Assembly: GCF_001007875.1 (NCBI RefSeq)
Contig: NZ_CP011412.1
Span: 2,790,001-2,854,000, forward strand
DNA from: Sedimenticola thiotaurini
GTDB lineage: Bacteria > Pseudomonadota > Gammaproteobacteria > Chromatiales > Chromatiaceae
Reading direction: 5' to 3'
Length of the DNA stretch: 64,000 bases
Shown here: one piece after another, positions 19,939-29,353 of the stretch
Position numbering within the stretch: the stretch's first letter is position 1
How the letters are laid out: every line of letters starts with the position of its first letter
Notes under the pieces: generated by a model
What the model was told of the DNA's origin: nothing
What the model saw: the letters and a program-made list of their open reading frames with translations, nothing else
The model's database searches: none
Position numbers and translations under genes: made by a program

Positions 19939-21039
19939 CTAAAGCCGCATGGGCATAATAACGTAACGACTCTGTTCACTGTCTTTGTTCTGGATTAAGC
20001 AGCTGCTATTGGAGTCACTGAGATAGAGCTTGACCGAGTCGGTGTCGATAACATTCAGCACTTCAATCAGATAGCCCACATTGAATCCGATGATCAGTTC
20101 ATCGCCCTGATAGTCGATCTCCATTTCATCTTCAGCCTCCTCCTGCTCAGGATTGTGTGCCAACAGTTGCAACAATCCGTTGGAGAATTGAAAACGAATT
20201 CCGCGGTACTTTTCATTGGAGAGGATGGACGTCCGCATCAGGGCCTGCTTCAGCTGATCACGATCCGCGGTAATCTCCTTATCCATGTTAGTTGGAATGA
20301 CCCGTTGATAATCGGGAAACTTTCCATCTATCAATTTAGAAGTGAAGCTGGTCTCCCCCATAATGAAACGGATGTGGTTACTACTGACATCCACATCAAT
20401 GGTTTCATCAGAGTCCGACAGAAGTCTAGCCAGTTCAAGAACCGCTTTGCGAGGTAGAATGACCTGTAGTCCGGTCTCCTGGTTCAATGAACAATCCGCT
20501 TCACTGAGTGCCAGACGATGACCATCGGTAGCGACAGCCCGTATCTGATTCTGACTCATCTCCAGTAGTAATCCGTTCAGATAGTAGCGAACGTCCTGGA
20601 TAGCCATGGCGAACTGGGTTTTTTCTATCAATCTTTTTAACAGCTTCTGGGTAACGCTGAACCGATGGCTGCTGGCGGTAGGCTCAATGGATGGGTAATC
20701 ATTGGCTGGGAGTACGCCCAATGTGAACCGACTCCTACCAGATTTGATTACAACCCGTTCGCTCTCCACGTTTAATTCGATATTGGCGTCTTCCGGAAGT
20801 GCTTTGCAGATATCCAGCAGTTTACGGGCTGGCAGAGTGAAATCCGATTCGCTGTCACAATCCATCAGCGTGGTGGTTTTCATTTCAACTTCCAGATCAG
20901 TCGCTGTGATATTGATCTTTCCTTGACCTGCATTGATCAGGACATTGGCGAGTATAGGCAGAGTCTGTCTTCTCTCAACAACTCCACTGACCTGTTGTAG
21001 GGGTTTTAGCAGATTATCCCTTGTGGTTAGGATCTTCAT
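19939..21039 (-). CDS. dnaN: DNA polymerase III beta sliding clamp
   Basis: 366 residues, the standard clamp length with three repeated domains. N-terminus TTRDNLLKPLQQVSGVVERRQTLPILANVL and C-terminus SRYVIMPMRL are hallmarks. The homodimer encircles DNA and tethers polymerase III. It lies between dnaA and recF on the same strand; the 224-bp gap to dnaA holds DnaA boxes. Confidence 0.98.
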   Translation of the reverse strand: MKILTTRDNLLKPLQQVSGVVERRQTLPILANVLINAGQGKINITATDLEVEMKTTTLMDCDSESDFTLPARKLLDICKALPEDANIELNVESERVVIKSGRSRFTLGVLPANDYPSIEPTASSHRFSVTQKLLKRLIEKTQFAMAIQDVRYYLNGLLLEMSQNQIRAVATDGHRLALSEADCSLNQETGLQVILPRKAVLELARLLSDSDETIDVDVSSNHIRFIMGETSFTSKLIDGKFPDYQRVIPTNMDKEITADRDQLKQALMRTSILSNEKYRGIRFQFSNGLLQLLAHNPEQEEAEDEMEIDYQGDELIIGFNVGYLIEVLNVIDTDSVKLYLSDSNSSCLIQNKDSEQSRYVIMPMRL

Positions 21040-21208
21040 GGCGAAGCACTCTTTAATAGATATAAAATATTTATATAGACTTACTGTTATTATTACACAG
21101 CCGGTTTTCTGTTAATCAACCTTGTTATTCCCTTGTTATTCAATAAGTTATATTGATTTTCCCCTGTTGATAACAGCCGTATCGATTCCGTAAGAGGTGT
21201 TGGTCGTC

Positions 21209-21217
21209 TGTGGATAA
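21209..21217 (-). promoter_or_regulatory. DnaA box (consensus)
   Basis: TGTGGATAA on the plus strand, i.e. TTATCCACA on the minus strand, an exact match to the high-affinity DnaA box. Confidence 0.8.
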
Positions 21218-21254
21218 CTTAAGCATGCTGTTTTGTTTCAAAAACATCAACAGT

Positions 21255-21263
21255 TTATCCACA
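21255..21263 (+). promoter_or_regulatory. DnaA box (consensus)
   Basis: TTATCCACA, an exact match to the high-affinity DnaA box, abutting the dnaA stop codon and inverted relative to the box at 21209. Confidence 0.8.
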
Positions 21264-22625
21264 TTAACTGGTGAGTGTTCTTAACAGGTTTCCATAATCC
21301 TCTTCGACCCGATGATCGCTCTCTTTCAACTCCAATATCTTACGCGTTGCATAGAGCACAGTGGTGTGATCCCGTCCGCCAAAAGCCTCCCCTATTTCGG
21401 GCAGGCTATGGTTTGTCAGCTCCTTCGCCAGGCTCATGGCAATTTGCCGGGGTCTGGCAATCGTGCGGCTGCGTTTTGATGACAACAGATCGGAAGTCCT
21501 TATCTTGAAATATTCCGCCACTGTCTTCTGAATATTTTCGATAGTCACCTGTTTATCCTGTGCGGCCAGCATGTCGCGCAGGGCGTCCTTGGCAAACTCC
21601 TGGGTAATGGGACGACCGGTAAACTCCGCATTGGCAATAATGCGGCGTAACGCCCCTTCCAGTTCCCGGATATTGGAACGAACCCGCTTGCCGATAAAAA
21701 AGGCCACCTCATTGGGCAGATCCACGCCGAACAGCTGGTCCGCCTTGCTTTTCAGAATGGCGACCCGTGTCTCCAGATCAGGTGGCTCAATAGCGACGGT
21801 CAGTCCCCAACCAAAACGGGATTTGAGCCGCTCCTCCAGACCGGAGACCTCCTTTGGAAAGCGATCGCTGGAGAGGATGATCTGTTGCTGGGATTCAAAC
21901 AGGGCATTGAAGGTGTGGAAGAACTCCTCCTGCGACCTCTCTTTGCCGGCAAAAAACTGAACATCATCGATCAGCAACGCATTGACGCTGCGGAAACGGC
22001 GTTTGAAATCGTCGATGGTGTTGTGTTGGAGCGCCTTTACCATCTGGGCAACAAATCCTTCCGAGTGGACATAGACCACCCTCGCTTTGGGGTTGTTATC
22101 CAGGATCATATTGCCGATGGCGTGCATCAGGTGGGTTTTACCCAGCCCAACGCCACCGTAGATAAACAGTGGGTTATAAGCCGTGCCGGGATTCTCGCCG
22201 ATCTGTATGGAAGCTGCCCGGGCGAGCTGATTCGATTTACCCTGTACGAAGGTATCGAATACAAAATTGGGATTCAGGTTACTGGGCATGGGGGCGTCGT
22301 TTTCCGGGCGCGGTGCCCTGGCCCTGGGTTTATCCTGACTACTGATCGGGGAGCCTGTCGGTTGTTCCTGGCTGTTTCGGGTGTTGGCTCTGCTGCCGAT
22401 CTCCAACGACACTGTGGGTGCGTTACTTCCGGCGATGGTTTGCAGATAGCTGGTGATATTGTCCAGATAGTGGTTCTGAACCCAGTTGAGGACAAACTGG
22501 TTCGGCGCGAGCAAACGTATGTTGTGCGCTTCCTCAACCGACTGTAGGGGACGAATCCAGGTATTGAATTGCTGCTGTGGCAGATCATGTTCGAGGTGAT
22601 CTATGCACTTGCTCCAAAAATTCAC
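21264..22625 (-). CDS. dnaA: Chromosomal replication initiator DnaA
   Basis: 453 residues. Domain I ([24 protein letters not shown]), a short linker rich in Pro and Arg (about 85-115), the AAA+ domain III with Walker [17 protein letters not shown] and Walker [11 protein letters not shown], and domain IV with the DNA-binding signature [12 protein letters not shown]. It melts the origin and binds TTATNCACA boxes, which flank the gene here. First gene of the dnaA-dnaN-recF-gyrB cluster; divergent from rpmH. Confidence 0.98.
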   Translation of the reverse strand: MNFWSKCIDHLEHDLPQQQFNTWIRPLQSVEEAHNIRLLAPNQFVLNWVQNHYLDNITSYLQTIAGSNAPTVSLEIGSRANTRNSQEQPTGSPISSQDKPRARAPRPENDAPMPSNLNPNFVFDTFVQGKSNQLARAASIQIGENPGTAYNPLFIYGGVGLGKTHLMHAIGNMILDNNPKARVVYVHSEGFVAQMVKALQHNTIDDFKRRFRSVNALLIDDVQFFAGKERSQEEFFHTFNALFESQQQIILSSDRFPKEVSGLEERLKSRFGWGLTVAIEPPDLETRVAILKSKADQLFGVDLPNEVAFFIGKRVRSNIRELEGALRRIIANAEFTGRPITQEFAKDALRDMLAAQDKQVTIENIQKTVAEYFKIRTSDLLSSKRSRTIARPRQIAMSLAKELTNHSLPEIGEAFGGRDHTTVLYATRKILELKESDHRVEEDYGNLLRTLTS

Positions 22626-22793
22626 GCTTTATCCACTCTTGTTCGTTTGAAAATGAGAAAGAAAATTCTCTTTTCGTGGTGATGTGGGGATCCGCCAGTT
22701 ACTGTTGTCGGCCCGCTTCGATGAATGCCTTTGGTTTACTAATGCCACAGCGACCTCGCCCGAAATGTCAGCCAGGTTCGAGTAATTTGAACT

Positions 22794-22821
22794 GCGGAGG
22801 CAAAAGTTTACTCCGCTTTTT
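22794..22821 (+). terminator. Terminator-like hairpin in the dnaA-rpmH gap
   Basis: GCGGAG/CTCCGC stem (6 bp, 11-base loop) followed by TTTTT on the plus strand. No gene lies upstream on this strand for over 6 kb, so it may insulate rpmH from stray transcription or end a short transcript; the stem is short. Confidence 0.4.
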
Positions 22822-23048
22822 CTGGCTTATCCATAGCTTTGACCGAGTATAAAAAAGGTCCTGGATCAATCAGCCGCCAGTACTATCTGAAAGCTAAAAA
22901 TATGTTTTTTATGCAGATTTATTAATTGTTCGCTGGAACTTTGGGGACAGGTTGTTGATTCGATGGGAATTTTCGCTCCTCTCCCCTCCCCCTCCCATAG
23001 TTTCTGAGAAATCAGCGGGTTAGCTGGCGATCCCGGGGGGCGATATTG

Positions 23049-23078
23049 TTGACATGCAGCGCTCCCGCGTCGTACTAT
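23049..23078 (+). promoter_or_regulatory. Sigma-70 promoter of rpmH-rnpA
   Basis: A perfect -35 TTGACA (23049-23054) and -10 TACTAT (23073-23078) are spaced by 18 bases. Transcription would begin near 23085, about 70 bases before rpmH. Confidence 0.7.
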
Positions 23079-23082
23079 ACGC

Positions 23083-23104
23083 GCCCTTTTTCGAGGGCTT
23101 TTTT
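23083..23104 (+). promoter_or_regulatory. Terminator-like hairpin at the start of the rpmH leader
   Basis: GCCCT/AGGGC with a 6-base loop is followed directly by TTTTTT. Positioned at or just after the predicted transcript start, it could act as an attenuator or end upstream transcription. Confidence 0.45.
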
Positions 23105-23156
23105 CGTGCGCCAGCACAAAACAGTCCCGTTTAAACCTAATTACCTGGTATTTGTC

Positions 23157-23291
23157 ATGAAAAGAACTTTTCAGCCGAGCAATTTGAAGCGTGTGCGTAA
23201 TCATGGATTCCGTGCCCGCATGGCAACGCGCAATGGCCGCAAGATTTTAAATGCACGCCGTGCGAAAGGACGTGCCCGCCTGGCGACCTGA
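23157..23291 (+). CDS. rpmH: Ribosomal protein bL34
   Basis: 44 residues, the exact usual length, starting [12 protein letters not shown] and ending GRARLAT. The frame stays open further upstream to 23046 but the 37 extra codons are leader sequence, not protein. Component of the large ribosomal subunit. It is immediately followed by rnpA, the universal bacterial arrangement. Confidence 0.98.
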   Translation: MKRTFQPSNLKRVRNHGFRARMATRNGRKILNARRAKGRARLAT

Positions 23292-23305
23292 AGTCCGGCA
23301 CCGCT

Positions 23306-23677
23306 TTGCAAGATCGCAAGGCATCTTTCGGTCGGGATCTGCGTTTACTTAAACCTGCGCAATTCAAGCGGGTGTTTCAGAACTCCCGCAGATCGTCGGA
23401 TCGCTGCTTCACCGTACTGTTCCGGGCCAATGGCAAGTCCAATGCCCGCCTGGGAACAGCGGTGGCAAAAAAGATTCTGAAGCGGGCCGTTGACAGAAAC
23501 CGGGTTAAACGTCTGATCAGGGAGAGTTTCAGACACCAGCAGCATGATTTGGCGGGCTTAGATCTGGTAGTACTCTGTGCTCGTGGAATCGACCTTTCCA
23601 ATAAGCATCAACTGCGGGACTCTCTCGACAGGCACTGGAAAAAGGCCGTTCAGGCAATCTCGACAGTCGGGAACTGA
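23306..23677 (+). CDS. rnpA: Ribonuclease P protein component
   Basis: 123 residues from a TTG at 23306, the only reasonable start after the rpmH stop; the conserved sequence begins soon after with FGRDLRLLKPAQFKRVF. The RNR motif region KRAVDRNRVKRLIRESFR is intact. The protein assists the RNase P RNA in 5' maturation of tRNAs. Highly basic. The yidD gene normally found next is missing: only 96 non-coding bases separate rnpA from yidC. Confidence 0.94.
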   Translation: MQDRKASFGRDLRLLKPAQFKRVFQNSRRSSDRCFTVLFRANGKSNARLGTAVAKKILKRAVDRNRVKRLIRESFRHQQHDLAGLDLVVLCARGIDLSNKHQLRDSLDRHWKKAVQAISTVGN

Positions 23678-23773
23678 GGTCGGAAAAGGCTGCGCCCGGA
23701 GATGATTTCAGGCCATAATAGGCGCTTTGCCAATTGGCTCCTGCAACTTCCAAATTCGAGTTTGAGATAGTCC

Positions 23774-25468
23774 ATGGATAATCTTCGCCTGATACTGTTT
23801 TTCGCGCTGGCTTTCATTCTGTTGATGCTTTGGCAGGCGTGGGAAAAGGATTATGGACCCCAACCAGCGGCCACTGCGGCGGTAGAATCAGCGGTCAGCG
23901 GCAGTGATAGCGCCTCCTCCGCTGTACCATCAGCCGTGCCCGCGGCCGACGATGGCATTCCCTCGGCGGTACCCAGTGTCTCAGCCACCGCGGCTGTCCC
24001 TGCACCGGATAATATCCCCGCCCCCACATCGGCCACCATCAAAATAAAAACCGACCTCTACTCCATGGAGATCGGCACCGTGGGCGGCAATGTCCTGAAG
24101 GTGTTCCTGAACGACTACCCCGCCACCCTGGGTGACAAGCAGAACAGTTTCCAACTGATGAAGCCGGAGCCACCCAACCTGTTTATCGCCCAGTCCGGCC
24201 TGATTGCCGGTGAAGGTAGTACGGCGCCCACCCATGAGACGCCTTACCAGGCGGCCAATACGGAGTATCAACTGGCCGATGGTGAAGATCAGCTGAATGT
24301 GGATCTTTACTGGACCAGCCCGGAAGGGGTCAAGGTAACCAAGCGATTCACCTACCAGCGGGGCAGCTACCTGGTGACGGTGCAGCATATCGTGGAGAAC
24401 GGCTCCGACAAGCCCTGGGTGGCCCGCGAGTATCGCCAACTGGTGCGCACCCCGGCTGAAGATGGCAGTGCGGCGTCCAAACTGCTGTACACCTACACCG
24501 GTGGCGCCATCTACAGCGAAGAGAACAAGTACGAAAAGATCAATTTCGAGGACATGGAAGAGTCCAAGCTCAACCGTGAAGTAAAAGGCGGCTGGATCGC
24601 CATGCTGCAGCACTACTTCCTGGGAGCCTGGATTCCGCCAGTGGATCAGGCCGACACCTTCTACACCAATGTGTTGTCCGGCAAGCGCTATGTACTGGGC
24701 GCTTACACCCCGGCCGTGACGGTTCAACAGGGCGAGGACCACACCTTCAGCACCGGCTTCGTGGCCAGCCCCAAGCTGCAGGAAGAGTTGAAGGCGATCT
24801 CCAAGGGTCTTGATCTGAGTGTGGATTACGGCTGGCTGACAGTCATCGCCCAGCCGATCTTCTGGTTGCTGAAACAGATCCAGAGCCTGGTCAGCAATTG
24901 GGGTCTCTCCATCATTCTGCTAACCCTGCTGATCAAGGCGGTGTTCTACAAGCTCTCCGAGACCAGCTACAAATCGATGGCTAACATGCGGCGCATGACG
25001 CCGCGTATCCAGGCGCTGAAAGATCGCTACGGAGAAGACAAGGCGCGGCTCAACGCCGCCATGATGGAGCTGTACAAGAAAGAGAAGATCAACCCGTTGG
25101 GCGGCTGTCTGCCGATTCTGGTGCAGATTCCGGTGTTTATCTCCCTCTACTGGGTACTGCTGGAGAGTGTGGAACTGCGCCAGGCGCCGTTCATCTTCTG
25201 GATTCAGGATCTCTCCACCAAGGATCCCTACTTCGTGTTACCGCTGATCATGGGCATCTCCATGTTCATCCAGCAGAAACTGAACCCGGCCCCGCCCGAT
25301 CCCATGCAGGCCAAGATCATGATGGCCCTGCCGGTGGTGTTCACCGTGTTCTTCGCCTTCTTCCCATCGGGATTGGTGCTCTACTGGGTGACCAACAACG
25401 TGCTTTCCATTGCACAGCAGTGGTACATCACCCGTCAGATCGAGAATGCCGCTAACGCCAAGGCCTGA
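23774..25468 (+). CDS. yidC: Membrane protein insertase YidC
   Basis: 564 residues. N-terminal membrane anchor ([20 protein letters not shown]), then an Ala/Ser/Val/Pro-rich low-complexity linker (about residues 32-85), the large periplasmic beta-domain (about 90-345), and the five-helix insertase core from about 355, including [20 protein letters not shown] and the C-terminal [13 protein letters not shown]. Inserts proteins such as the Fo c subunit into the inner membrane, alone or with SecYEG. Followed by mnmE with overlap or a very short gap. Confidence 0.97.
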   Translation: MDNLRLILFFALAFILLMLWQAWEKDYGPQPAATAAVESAVSGSDSASSAVPSAVPAADDGIPSAVPSVSATAAVPAPDNIPAPTSATIKIKTDLYSMEIGTVGGNVLKVFLNDYPATLGDKQNSFQLMKPEPPNLFIAQSGLIAGEGSTAPTHETPYQAANTEYQLADGEDQLNVDLYWTSPEGVKVTKRFTYQRGSYLVTVQHIVENGSDKPWVAREYRQLVRTPAEDGSAASKLLYTYTGGAIYSEENKYEKINFEDMEESKLNREVKGGWIAMLQHYFLGAWIPPVDQADTFYTNVLSGKRYVLGAYTPAVTVQQGEDHTFSTGFVASPKLQEELKAISKGLDLSVDYGWLTVIAQPIFWLLKQIQSLVSNWGLSIILLTLLIKAVFYKLSETSYKSMANMRRMTPRIQALKDRYGEDKARLNAAMMELYKKEKINPLGGCLPILVQIPVFISLYWVLLESVELRQAPFIFWIQDLSTKDPYFVLPLIMGISMFIQQKLNPAPPDPMQAKIMMALPVVFTVFFAFFPSGLVLYWVTNNVLSIAQQWYITRQIENAANAKA

Positions 25469-26828
25469 TGCGTCTGATTTTGTGGACGCCCAGGAGACCA
25501 TAGCGGCAATAGCCACCCCGCCCGGCATGGGCGGGGTCGGCATCGTCCGCATCTCCGGCAAGCTGGCCGCCAGCGTTGCCACCGCCCTCACCGGCAAACT
25601 GCCGGAACCCCGTAAGGCCCACTTCGCCCGATTCCGCGCTGCCGATGGGCAGGTGCTGGACGAAGGTTTGGCGCTCTATTTCCCGGGTCCCCACTCCTTT
25701 ACCGGCGAAGATGTGCTGGAACTGCAGGGCCATGGCGGTCCGGTGGTGATGGATCTGCTGCTGCAACGGGTGCTGGCGTGTGGTGTGCGTCTGGCCCAAC
25801 CGGGCGAATTCAGCCAGCGCGCCTTCCTGAACGGCAAACTGGATCTGGCCCAGGCCGAAGCGGTGGCCGACCTGATCGAAAGCGGTACCGCCGCCGCCGC
25901 CCGTCTGGCGGTACGCTCCCTGGAGGGCGAGTTCTCCCAGCGTATTCATCAACTGGTGGAACAGCTGACGCTACTACGCATGTACGTGGAAGCGGCCATC
26001 GATTTCCCGGAAGAGGAGATCGATTTTCTCACCGATGGCAAGGTGGCCGGTGACCTGGAAGAGATCATCCGCAGCGTGGACGGAGTACGCCAGAGCGCCC
26101 AACTGGGCCGCCTGATGCGGGACGGCATGACCCTGGTGATCGCCGGCCTGCCCAACGCCGGTAAATCCAGTCTGTTGAACTGCCTTGCGGGTCGGGAATC
26201 GGCCATCGTCACTGACATCCCCGGTACCACCCGGGACCTGCTGCGGGAGCAGATTCAGATCGACGGCATGCCGCTGCACCTGGTGGATACCGCCGGCCTG
26301 CGGGACAGCAGTGACGCGGTGGAACAGGAGGGTATCCGGCGGGCGCGGGAAGAGATCAGCCGGGCCGACCGCATCCTGTGGATCTTCGATGACAGGCTGG
26401 ATCCCGAGCACCAGGCGTTCGATACCAGCCTGTTGCCCAGTGACACACCCGTCACCTTTATCCGCAACAAAATTGACCAGACCGGCACCCCGCCCGGGCT
26501 GCAGGAATCGGATGCCACAGTGGAGATTGCCCTCTCCGCCCGGAGCGGCGCCGGGGTGGATCTGTTGCGGGAACACCTCAAGCACTGCATGGGGTATCAG
26601 AGCGGCCAGGAGGGCGAGTTCATTGCCCGCCGACGCCACCTCGACGCCCTGGAACGGGCTAGTAACCACTTACTGACTGGGCAGGCCGCGTTACAGGATC
26701 AAGGCTCGGGCGAACTGCTGGCCGAGGACCTGCGCCAGGCCCAGCAGGCACTGGGTGAGATCACCGGCGAGTTCACCGCCGATGATCTGCTGGGGCAGAT
26801 CTTCAGCAGTTTCTGTATCGGAAAGTGA
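25446..26828 (+). CDS. mnmE: tRNA modification GTPase MnmE
   Basis: 460 residues from the ATG at 25446, which overlaps the yidC end by 23 bp; a GTG at 25482 would give 448 residues beginning [15 protein letters not shown] and is equally compatible with the family. N-terminal formyl-THF-binding domain, the G domain with [20 protein letters not shown] and DTAGLRD, and the obligatory C-terminal FCIGK cysteine motif. With MnmG it makes the 5-carboxymethylaminomethyl group at U34 of certain tRNAs. In most relatives mnmG follows closely; here it is 18.8 kb away. Confidence 0.96.
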   Translation: MPLTPRPDASDFVDAQETIAAIATPPGMGGVGIVRISGKLAASVATALTGKLPEPRKAHFARFRAADGQVLDEGLALYFPGPHSFTGEDVLELQGHGGPVVMDLLLQRVLACGVRLAQPGEFSQRAFLNGKLDLAQAEAVADLIESGTAAAARLAVRSLEGEFSQRIHQLVEQLTLLRMYVEAAIDFPEEEIDFLTDGKVAGDLEEIIRSVDGVRQSAQLGRLMRDGMTLVIAGLPNAGKSSLLNCLAGRESAIVTDIPGTTRDLLREQIQIDGMPLHLVDTAGLRDSSDAVEQEGIRRAREEISRADRILWIFDDRLDPEHQAFDTSLLPSDTPVTFIRNKIDQTGTPPGLQESDATVEIALSARSGAGVDLLREHLKHCMGYQSGQEGEFIARRRHLDALERASNHLLTGQAALQDQGSGELLAEDLRQAQQALGEITGEFTADDLLGQIFSSFCIGK

Positions 26829-26935
26829 TGCCTAAAGACGAGCTTGGGATGCCAATATCCAGATCCCTGAAAATCCCGGCCGCTACTTATTAGATTTCAA
26901 CCTGCCTGGGCATAGTGATCCGCCGGGGGTTACCG

Positions 26936-29353
26936 TTATTGCCAATCCGGATCCAGCTGCCAGTTCGCGGCCCAGTCGGCCACCAGGTTGGCGGGCATGG
27001 GCCGGGCGATGCCGTAACCCTGTGCCATGTGGCAGCCCAGTTTGAGCAGTAACAGATACTGCTCCGCCTGCTCAACCCCTTCTGCCACCACTTCGCGTCC
27101 AAACAGGTTGGACAGGGTGATCACCGCCTCCACCACCGCCAGATCGCCTTTGTCGAGCAGCACGTCCCGGACAAAGCTCTGGTCGATTTTCAGCATATCC
27201 ACCGGCAGACATTTGAGATAGGAGAGCGAGGCGTAGCCGACTCCGAAGTCGTCCAGTGCCAGCCGGATACCCAGGTCATGGCAGGCGGTTATGACATTGG
27301 CGGCATGTTGCAGATCGGCAATAGCGGTCGATTCCACGATCTCCAGCTCTAGGCATTCGGGTGGGATCTCCGGGAATTGCTCCGTGGCGTTTGTCAGATC
27401 TTCCAGGAAATCGACGGATGTAAAGTGGTAGGGAGCAATATTGACTGCGACCGACCAGTCAGTGTAGCCGGCTTCGCGCCACTCTGCGATCTGGCTCAGT
27501 GCAGCCTTCAGGGCGAAACGTCCCAGTTCACCGGCCAGCTCATTGTCTTCCATGTAGGGCAGGAACTCTGCCGGCGAGAGAATGCCATGCTCCGGGTGGC
27601 GCCACCGCGCCAGGGCTTCATATCCGGTTACTCTGCCCTCGCGCATGTCTACTTTCGGTTGATAAAACAGCTCGAACTGGCCGCTGTTGAGCGCCTCCCG
27701 TATCTCTCCTGTCCGTTCCCGGCGCGTCTGCAGTTTCTGGTCGTGTTGGGCATCGAACAGGTGATAGCGGTTGCGACCCGCATGTTTCGCTGCATACATC
27801 GCCTCATCGGCATGCCGCAGCAGGGTGTCCGGGTCTGCCTGGTCCAGTGGGTAGAGGGTAAATCCCAGACTGGCGGTAACCCGCGCCACTTCTTCATCCA
27901 GCGGATAGGGTTCCGCCAGGTGATTCAGCAGACGTTGAAATATGGTTTCCGCTTCATCGAGGGAGGTGAGGTCGGACAGCACCAGCACAAATTCGTCTCC
28001 ACCCAGACGGGCCAGCGTGTCGGTGCTGCGCAGGGCCTCATGCATGCGGCCGGCAGCCAGTTTAAGCAGCTGGTCGCCACTGGCGTGGCCGAGTCGGTCA
28101 TTCACCGGTTTGAATTCGTCCAGATCCAGCAGGCCCACCGCCATTAACTGATTTGACCGATCACTGCGGGCCACCGCCTGGGCTAACCGATCCGCCAGCA
28201 GTGACCGGTTGGGCAGTTGGGTGAGGGCGTCATGGGTTGCCTGCCAACCGATTTTTTTCTGCAGCGCCTTTTTTTCGCCCACATCACTGAAAACCAGAAC
28301 GTAGCCGAAAACCTTGCCGTCTTCAGAACGGATCGGTGCGGCCGAGTCCTCGATCTGAGTCTCCCGGCCATCCCGACTGATCAGCAGAATGCCGCTCTCC
28401 TTCTTGGTGCTCTTTTCTCCGGTGAGCTTCTGGCTGATCGGGTTAATCACCACCTCCCGGGACGTCTCCCGCACGATGTGGAACACTTCAGCAAGGGGTT
28501 TTTGCGTCGCCTCCTCCAGGGGCCAGCCGGTCAGTTGTTCGGCGACCGGATTCATCTGGGACACCAGGCCGCTGGCGTCGGTGGTGATGACCCCTTCCCC
28601 GATGGACATCAAGGTCACGTGATTCAACTCCGCCTCCTTCTCCACACTGGCCTGGGCTTCGGCCAGGGCTTTGAGAGTCGCTTCCACCTCGTCGGCCATG
28701 GTGTTAAAGGCGTTGCCGAGCTGCTGAATCTCCCGGGCACCACCAACGACGACTCGGGTACCGTGGTCCTGCAGAAACTGTTGGTAAGCAGTCACCAGCC
28801 GGGTCAGTGCCTTCAGGGAAGTGCGCAGTGTGAGTGCCAACATAAGAAACAGCGCAGAAATGATTACCCCCAGGCTCACTATCCGGGCCACCACCCGTTC
28901 CCAGATCAGGCTCTGAGCCTGTTGCGGGTTACAGGAGAGGATCAGTTGGCCATAGTCGACGCCGCCCAGCTCCACCCGATTGGTAATTTCAAACGACTGG
29001 ATACCGGAGAGTCGTTCAAACCAGGCCGGCACGGTCTGTTTCGCAGGCTTGGATTCCGCCTTCAGACGCCCGTCGCCCAAGCGCCATTCAGCCCGGGCCA
29101 GGTAGGGGCGCAGCCGTACCTCCCGCTCCAGTTGGGCCTGGACAGTGGCATAGTCACCGGTAATGGCGCCCCTGGCTATGATGGGTTGCAGGGTTGCGGC
29201 GGCCACTTCCAGGGAGTGTTCCAGGGTGCTGATCTGGTTGATCCGCTCCTCGTTGATAAAGGTCCAGATGCGCAGGTTTCCGGCACAAAACACCACTACG
29301 GCAATGGGTAGAAACAGTCTCCAGAACAGCGACAGTCTGCGCCATGAGTTCAT
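26936..29353 (-). CDS. Membrane-bound diguanylate cyclase/phosphodiesterase (HAMP-PAS-GGDEF-EAL)
   Basis: 805 residues. Membrane helix at about 9-27, periplasmic sensor region to about 155, second helix about 158-178, HAMP (about 180-235), PAS (about 245-365; SIGEGVITTDASGLV), GGDEF domain with the intact GGDEF motif near residue 450, and an EAL domain (about 550-800) with YEALARW, VAVNIAPYHF and LDDFGVGYASL. Both catalytic signatures appear intact, so synthesis and hydrolysis of c-di-GMP are both possible. Its start overlaps the stop of the PhnD-like gene as ATGA, so the periplasmic binding protein probably delivers the input signal. Confidence 0.93.
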   Translation of the reverse strand: MNSWRRLSLFWRLFLPIAVVVFCAGNLRIWTFINEERINQISTLEHSLEVAAATLQPIIARGAITGDYATVQAQLEREVRLRPYLARAEWRLGDGRLKAESKPAKQTVPAWFERLSGIQSFEITNRVELGGVDYGQLILSCNPQQAQSLIWERVVARIVSLGVIISALFLMLALTLRTSLKALTRLVTAYQQFLQDHGTRVVVGGAREIQQLGNAFNTMADEVEATLKALAEAQASVEKEAELNHVTLMSIGEGVITTDASGLVSQMNPVAEQLTGWPLEEATQKPLAEVFHIVRETSREVVINPISQKLTGEKSTKKESGILLISRDGRETQIEDSAAPIRSEDGKVFGYVLVFSDVGEKKALQKKIGWQATHDALTQLPNRSLLADRLAQAVARSDRSNQLMAVGLLDLDEFKPVNDRLGHASGDQLLKLAAGRMHEALRSTDTLARLGGDEFVLVLSDLTSLDEAETIFQRLLNHLAEPYPLDEEVARVTASLGFTLYPLDQADPDTLLRHADEAMYAAKHAGRNRYHLFDAQHDQKLQTRRERTGEIREALNSGQFELFYQPKVDMREGRVTGYEALARWRHPEHGILSPAEFLPYMEDNELAGELGRFALKAALSQIAEWREAGYTDWSVAVNIAPYHFTSVDFLEDLTNATEQFPEIPPECLELEIVESTAIADLQHAANVITACHDLGIRLALDDFGVGYASLSYLKCLPVDMLKIDQSFVRDVLLDKGDLAVVEAVITLSNLFGREVVAEGVEQAEQYLLLLKLGCHMAQGYGIARPMPANLVADWAANWQLDPDWQ

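Larger units (their letters stand above)
21040..21263. other. Candidate oriC / DnaA-box region between dnaA and dnaN
   Basis: 224 bp, markedly AT-rich near the dnaN end (21055-21110 is mostly A and T). Two perfect DnaA boxes occur in opposite orientation: TGTGGATAA at 21209-21217 and TTATCCACA at 21255-21263. A one-mismatch TGTTGATAA lies in the same gap near 21170. The mix of consensus boxes and an AT-rich tract is what an origin or a DnaA-regulated dnaN promoter would show. The dnaA-rpmH gap, where related genomes often have oriC, holds only imperfect boxes. Confidence 0.55.
22626..23156. other. dnaA-rpmH divergent intergenic region
   Basis: 531 bp without a convincing gene. Contents: one-mismatch DnaA boxes TTATCCACT (22629-22637) and TTATCCATA (22827-22835); a possible dnaA -10 element TATACT on the minus strand (22847-22852) with a poor -35; a terminator-like hairpin (22794-22821); and the rpmH promoter and leader hairpin at the right end. 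A pyrimidine-rich run lies at 22976-22998. In pseudomonads this gap houses oriC, so origin activity here cannot be excluded. Confidence 0.6.

Noticed and set aside
22629-22835. Additional DnaA boxes upstream of dnaA
   Set aside because: TTATCCACT and TTATCCATA each have one mismatch, so they were recorded as imperfect only, not as separate sites.
23046-23156. N-terminal extension of bL34 by 37 codons
   Set aside because: bL34 is invariably about 44-47 residues and the conserved start MKRT is at 23157; the extension overlaps the promoter and leader hairpin.
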